Part shown: positions 62,766 through 64,000 of the stretch, piece after piece
Layout of the letters: each line of letters starts with the position of its first letter
Numbering within the stretch: the first letter of the stretch is position 1
Source of the DNA: CAVYXF01 sp963772335
GTDB lineage: Bacteria; Pseudomonadota; Alphaproteobacteria; Rhizobiales; Rhodomicrobiaceae
NCBI GenBank assembly: GCA_963772335.1
Contig: CAVYXF010000001.1
Location: 682,001-746,000, forward strand
DNA length: 64,000 nucleotides
Reading direction: 5' to 3'
The notes under the pieces: model-generated
What the model saw: the letters and a program-made list of their open reading frames with translations, nothing else
What the model was told of the DNA's origin: nothing
Databases searched by the model: none
Position numbers and translations under genes: made by a program

Positions 62766-64000
62766 TTATGTGAAAAACAGCAGCGTAATCAATGCAAAAG
62801 TGGGAAGCAGAAACAAGCCTGACCAGCCCATATATCCAAAGAAGCTCGGCATCGGTACGCCATGGCGTTCGGCAATAGACTTTACCATAAAATTGGGCGC
62901 ATTGCCGATGTAAGTATTTGCTCCCATGAACACAGCTCCCGCCGAAATCGCAAGCAGCGTCATTTCAAGATGACCCTGCAGGGCCACCGCGTCGCCCCCC
63001 GCTGTGTTGAAGAAGATCAGATAAGTCGGCGCATTGTCGAGAAAGCTGGACAGAAAACCGGTGAGCCAAAAGTACATGACGTTATTTGGCTCACCGCTCG
63101 GGTGGGACACCATTTGCATGAGCGGTGCAAGCACGCCGTGCTCTCCGGCGCGCAGGATTGCGATTGCCGGGATGATGGTGATGAAGATTGCACCGAACAG
63201 TTTGGCCACCTCCACGACCGGCTCCCAGCTGAACCGGTTCGACTCGCGGATGGCGGGAGTGGTAAGCTTGAGCGAGGCATAGGCCAGCACGATCAGTGCG
63301 ACGTCGCGCGCGATGCCGGCGACATCCAGGACGAGGCGGCCGATGGTCACGTCGCCAAGATCGACCGCGCCGCTCATCAGCACCGCACCGATCAGCAGTA
63401 CCAGCAGCACGACATTTTGAAGGCCGTCAATGCGCAAAGGAAGGCTGTCCGGCGTCGGATCAGCTCGGTCATGGCCTTCCTTCGCGTAGATGTAGCTGTC
63501 CAGAAGGAAAAACAGCATCAACAAAATGCCCGCAGTCACCATCATGGGCAGCCAAAGCGCGGTCAGAGGCCAGAAGAATGCCACACCTTTCAAAAAGCCT
63601 AGGAACAGCGGTGGATCACCAAGAGGGGTGAGCGAACCGCCTATATTCGACACCAGGAAAATGAAGAAGATGACCGTGTGGGCACAGTGACGGCGGTCGT
63701 CATTGGCCCTGAGCAAGGGCCGGATCAGCACCATCGAAGCACCGGTGGTGCCGACGATGCTGGCGAGCAGTGTTCCCGCCCCGAGCAGACGGACATTCAC
63801 CCAAGGTGAGCCGTGCAGATTGCCGACCACCAAAATGCCGCCCGCGATGGTGAACAGGGCCGCGATCAGGATGATGAACGGCAGATATTCGAGCAGCAGC
63901 GTGTGCAGCAGTTGATCGACCGTTGCGCTCACGCCAAAGCTCGCAAGCATCGGGAGAATGATGGCCAACGCCCAAAACAGCGAAATCTTTCCATAGTGAT
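62766..64000 (-). CDS. NhaD-like sodium/proton antiporter, partial
   Basis: The gene ends at 62766 and runs out of the window; its upstream part is missing. In-frame sequence reaches the last base, reading HYGKISLFWALAIILPML. At least ten helices are present. Motifs include FLVSNIGGSLTPLGDPPLFLG and WLTGFLSSFLDNAPTYLIF, as well as ITIIPAIAILRAGEHG, which mark the ArsB/NhaD superfamily with its conserved Asp-Asn-Ala-Pro. Likely Na+/H+ exchange; arsenite transport is less likely. Confidence 0.88.
   Translation of the reverse strand, partial: HYGKISLFWALAIILPMLASFGVSATVDQLLHTLLLEYLPFIILIAALFTIAGGILVVGNLHGSPWVNVRLLGAGTLLASIVGTTGASMVLIRPLLRANDDRRHCAHTVIFFIFLVSNIGGSLTPLGDPPLFLGFLKGVAFFWPLTALWLPMMVTAGILLMLFFLLDSYIYAKEGHDRADPTPDSLPLRIDGLQNVVLLVLLIGAVLMSGAVDLGDVTIGRLVLDVAGIARDVALIVLAYASLKLTTPAIRESNRFSWEPVVEVAKLFGAIFITIIPAIAILRAGEHGVLAPLMQMVSHPSGEPNNVMYFWLTGFLSSFLDNAPTYLIFFNTAGGDAVALQGHLEMTLLAISAGAVFMGANTYIGNAPNFMVKSIAERHGVPMPSFFGYMGWSGLFLLPTFALITLLFFT

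Noticed and set aside
1..64000. tRNA, rRNA or CRISPR arrays
   Set aside because: Scanning intergenic stretches by eye I found no cloverleaf, rRNA motif or regular repeat-spacer pattern.

Overview
This 64 kb window is high-GC chromosomal DNA from an alphaproteobacterium, most likely of the order Hyphomicrobiales (Rhizobiales). The pointers are a MucR/Ros-type zinc-finger regulator, a DUF1127 protein, Omp31-like outer-membrane barrels, FixL/FixJ-style two-component genes, many carbohydrate ABC importers and rhizobial-type intergenic palindromes. The genus cannot be fixed from the sequence alone. I see no rRNA, tRNA, CRISPR array, prophage or intact insertion sequence.

Layout. 0-6 kb: a fused SbmA/BacA-like ABC exporter, a cupin, a PptA-type tautomerase, a 2OG-Fe(II) oxygenase and a large outer-membrane protein made of two tandem beta-barrels with glycine-rich loops. 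6.2-16.1 kb (plus strand): a sugar/sugar-acid operon of GntR regulator, ABM monooxygenase, HpcH/HpaI aldolase, 2-hydroxyacid dehydrogenase, ABC importer (Tat-exported binding protein, two permeases, ATPase) and a D-apionate-lactonase-like enzyme. xthA follows. 17.0-26.7 kb (minus strand): a second operon of GntR regulator, binding protein, two permeases, ATPase, aldo/keto reductase, DUF4432 epimerase-like protein and aldose 1-epimerase. Together the two operons read as import, anomer interconversion, oxidation to a lactone, lactone opening and aldol cleavage of an unidentified sugar. Four of their genes carry single frameshifts.

27-35 kb: FecR protein plus CHASE2 adenylate cyclase, a membrane protein, DUF2277, a small secreted protein, an AraC regulator and a FixLJ-like kinase with two response regulators. 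35.6-37.5 kb: a GST/HxlR/VOC electrophile-response module and a DUF2188 protein. 37.6-43.1 kb: a cation diffusion facilitator and an AcrAB-like RND pump. 43.3-46.6 kb: DUF305 protein, beta-propeller, ECF sigma factor and anti-sigma factor, probably an envelope or metal-stress unit. A second cupin, a DUF3616 protein and CorA follow.

49.4-56.4 kb: a compact sensory operon of a 1332-residue hybrid kinase with three receivers, CheR, CheB, a receiver-kinase and a lone receiver, without any chemoreceptor or CheA. 56.4-59.6 kb: a third carbohydrate ABC importer without an ATPase gene. 59.8-64 kb: SemiSWEET, DUF1127, a LysR regulator, MucR/Ros and an NhaD-like antiporter cut by the window end.

The best candidates for something undescribed are the split lactone pathway at 6-26 kb, the stem-loop found at every binding-protein/permease junction of the three importers, the absence of any intact importer ATPase gene, and the double-barrel glycine-rich outer-membrane protein.
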